DNA of 64,000 bases from Ruicaihuangia caeni. Lineage in GTDB: Bacteria; Actinomycetota; Actinomycetes; Actinomycetales; Microbacteriaceae. Below the pieces are notes generated by a model that saw only the letters and a list, made by a program, of their open reading frames with translations, ran no database searches and was not told the DNA's origin. The DNA lies in contig NZ_JASATX010000002.1 in assembly GCF_029952955.1 (NCBI RefSeq), positions 62,001-126,000 on the forward strand. Reading direction: 5' to 3'. Shown here one piece after another: positions 61,925 to 64,000 of the stretch. Made by a program: the position numbers and the translations under genes. Numbering within the stretch: position 1 is the first letter of the stretch; each line of letters begins with the position of its first letter.

Positions 61925-61955
61925 GGCCTGAGGCCTGAGGCCTGAGGCCTGAAGC
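61921..61955 (+). repeat. 7-bp tandem repeat at the panC stop
   Basis: CTGAGGC four times from 61921, then CTGAAGC (61949-61955). Each unit contains TGA; because 7 is not a multiple of 3, stops occur in all three frames within 15 bp of the panC end. Confidence 0.85.
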
Positions 61956-62115
61956 CTTACGCTGGCGCCAACTCCTGGAGTCCGACAGCCCCCGGTTTCG
62001 ATGGCGGTCGCTCAGGGCGAGCCGAGCGACCGCCGGCCCGAGCGACAGCGCGGCACGAACTAGCATGGGACGGGTTGCCGCCGTCCTTCCGCGCGCACAT
62101 GAACCAGGAGTACGC

Positions 62116-63609
<1,494 letters not shown>

Positions 63610-63617
63610 GCCGCCAG

Positions 63618-63782
63618 ATGACCGAGCCGGAGCGCCAGCGGGATGTCGAGGGTGCGTCGCGCGATCGGTCTGCGTCTCGCCGCTCTGCGCCGCCGTGGAC
63701 AGCGATCGGCTGGGTCGGCCTTGCCGTCACGTGCACGTACCTGCTGGTCTCCGGCATCATCGGCATCCTGCTCAAGGGCTGA
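63618..63782 (+). CDS. Small single-pass membrane protein after lysS
   Basis: 54 residues, ATG 8 nt after the lysS stop. A charged N-terminus (TEPERQRDVEGASRDRSASR) precedes one membrane helix (AIGWVGLAVTCTYLLVSGII) and a short GILLKG end. No family recognised. The position suggests co-transcription with lysS; there is no good ribosome site, so confidence is moderate. Confidence 0.5.
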   Translation: MTEPERQRDVEGASRDRSASRRSAPPWTAIGWVGLAVTCTYLLVSGIIGILLKG

Positions 63783-63819
63783 CGCTCACCGCGCCCGTCC
63801 GGCGCACCCTCCCTCCTCC

Positions 63820-63879
63820 CGCGCCACTTGCTCGCATCCGCGCCACCTCCTTGTGGCGCGGTCGCGACGAAGTGGCGCG
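63820..63879. repeat. 60-bp nested palindrome
   Basis: Outer arms 63820-63834 (CGCGCCACTTGCTCG) and 63865-63879 differ at two adjacent positions (GC against CG). Inside, CCGCGCCAC (63838-63846) and GTGGCGCGG (63853-63861) form a perfect 9-bp stem with a 6-nt loop. No T-run. Confidence 0.8.
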
Positions 63880-63924
63880 CACCGACCAGGTCGGCCTCAG
63901 CCATCGCCGCGTAGACTTGACGCC

Positions 63925-64000
63925 GTGATCGAGGAGTTCTGGGCCAACGCGGTGTTCTCGGTGACGCCGACGATTCTGATCGGCCTCATCTTCTGGTTCG
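63925..64000 (+). CDS. Start of an unidentified membrane-protein gene (partial)
   Basis: GTG at 63925 follows a TAGACT -10 box (63912-63917) by 7 nt. The visible 25 residues (starting MIEEFWANAVFSVTP, then a hydrophobic TILIGLIFWF run) look like a short extracellular lead and a first membrane helix. The gene runs off the right edge. Confidence 0.55.
   Translation, partial: MIEEFWANAVFSVTPTILIGLIFWF

Noticed and set aside
61956-62115. Lysine riboswitch or T-box before lysS
   Set aside because: No T-box core or lysine-riboswitch pairing is apparent; an ordinary -10 (TAGCAT near 62063) and RBS explain expression.

Overview
The window is high-GC DNA from an actinobacterium, most likely a member of Microbacteriaceae. 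This is inferred from codon use, from -10 boxes of the TANNNT type placed 6-7 nt before start codons (leaderless mRNAs), from the over-represented 8-mer CGGATGCC/GGCATCCG, and from the gene order tilS-hpt-ftsH-folE-folP-folBK-panC-lysS. Nothing in it looks like a prophage or a transposase-bearing element. The accessory signal lies in catabolic clusters, regulatory sites and dispersed palindromes.

Layout. 1-4.6 kb: the end of an unidentified gene, a crcB fluoride-channel pair, a secreted protein, a PadR/DUF4097 operon with an operator-covered promoter, and a YczE-type membrane protein. 4.8-8.1 kb: an AcrB-like RND transporter. 8.1-16.9 kb: a quinate/shikimate catabolic locus (3-dehydroquinase, NAD-type quinate/shikimate dehydrogenase, QsuB-type 3-dehydroshikimate dehydratase, MFS permease, IclR regulator). 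Next to it is an unusual flavoprotein-SDR-Dabb operon. 17-31 kb: a DEAD-box helicase with a very long repetitive N-terminus, a luciferase-like oxidoreductase, a secreted 5'-nucleotidase, cysK-cysE, an S9 peptidase, recQ, an acyltransferase and a zinc metallopeptidase. 31-40.3 kb, mostly minus strand: a DUF2510 membrane protein, an EamA exporter, then a LacI-SSS transporter-amidase operon and an M20 amidohydrolase-MFS pair. 40.5-46 kb: small genes, a CIRCE-controlled Hsp20, a large secreted deacetylase-like protein, a HemK-like methyltransferase and a YefM/RelE toxin-antitoxin pair. 46.1-46.4 kb: tRNA genes Glu-Asp-Phe on the minus strand. 46.7-49.5 kb: two secreted cell-wall hydrolases (M23, NlpC/P60). 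49.9-64 kb: pyrophosphatase, then the tilS/hpt/ftsH/folate/pantothenate/lysS housekeeping run.

How the genes work together. The 8-13 kb locus would import quinate or shikimate and convert it to protocatechuate, under an IclR regulator whose half-site GGAACGC appears both before the catabolic operon and between the MFS and iclR genes. The 33-40 kb genes look like uptake and hydrolysis of an amide-type compound. The folate genes form a translationally coupled series with 4-bp overlaps.

The most interesting structural signal is a set of 58-65-bp near-perfect palindromes. Two are related 63-bp elements with 21-nt arms and a 21-nt loop. One of these two lies in frame inside the FolB-FolK fusion linker. 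Short tandem repeats also cluster at gene 3' ends, sometimes placing TGA in every frame.
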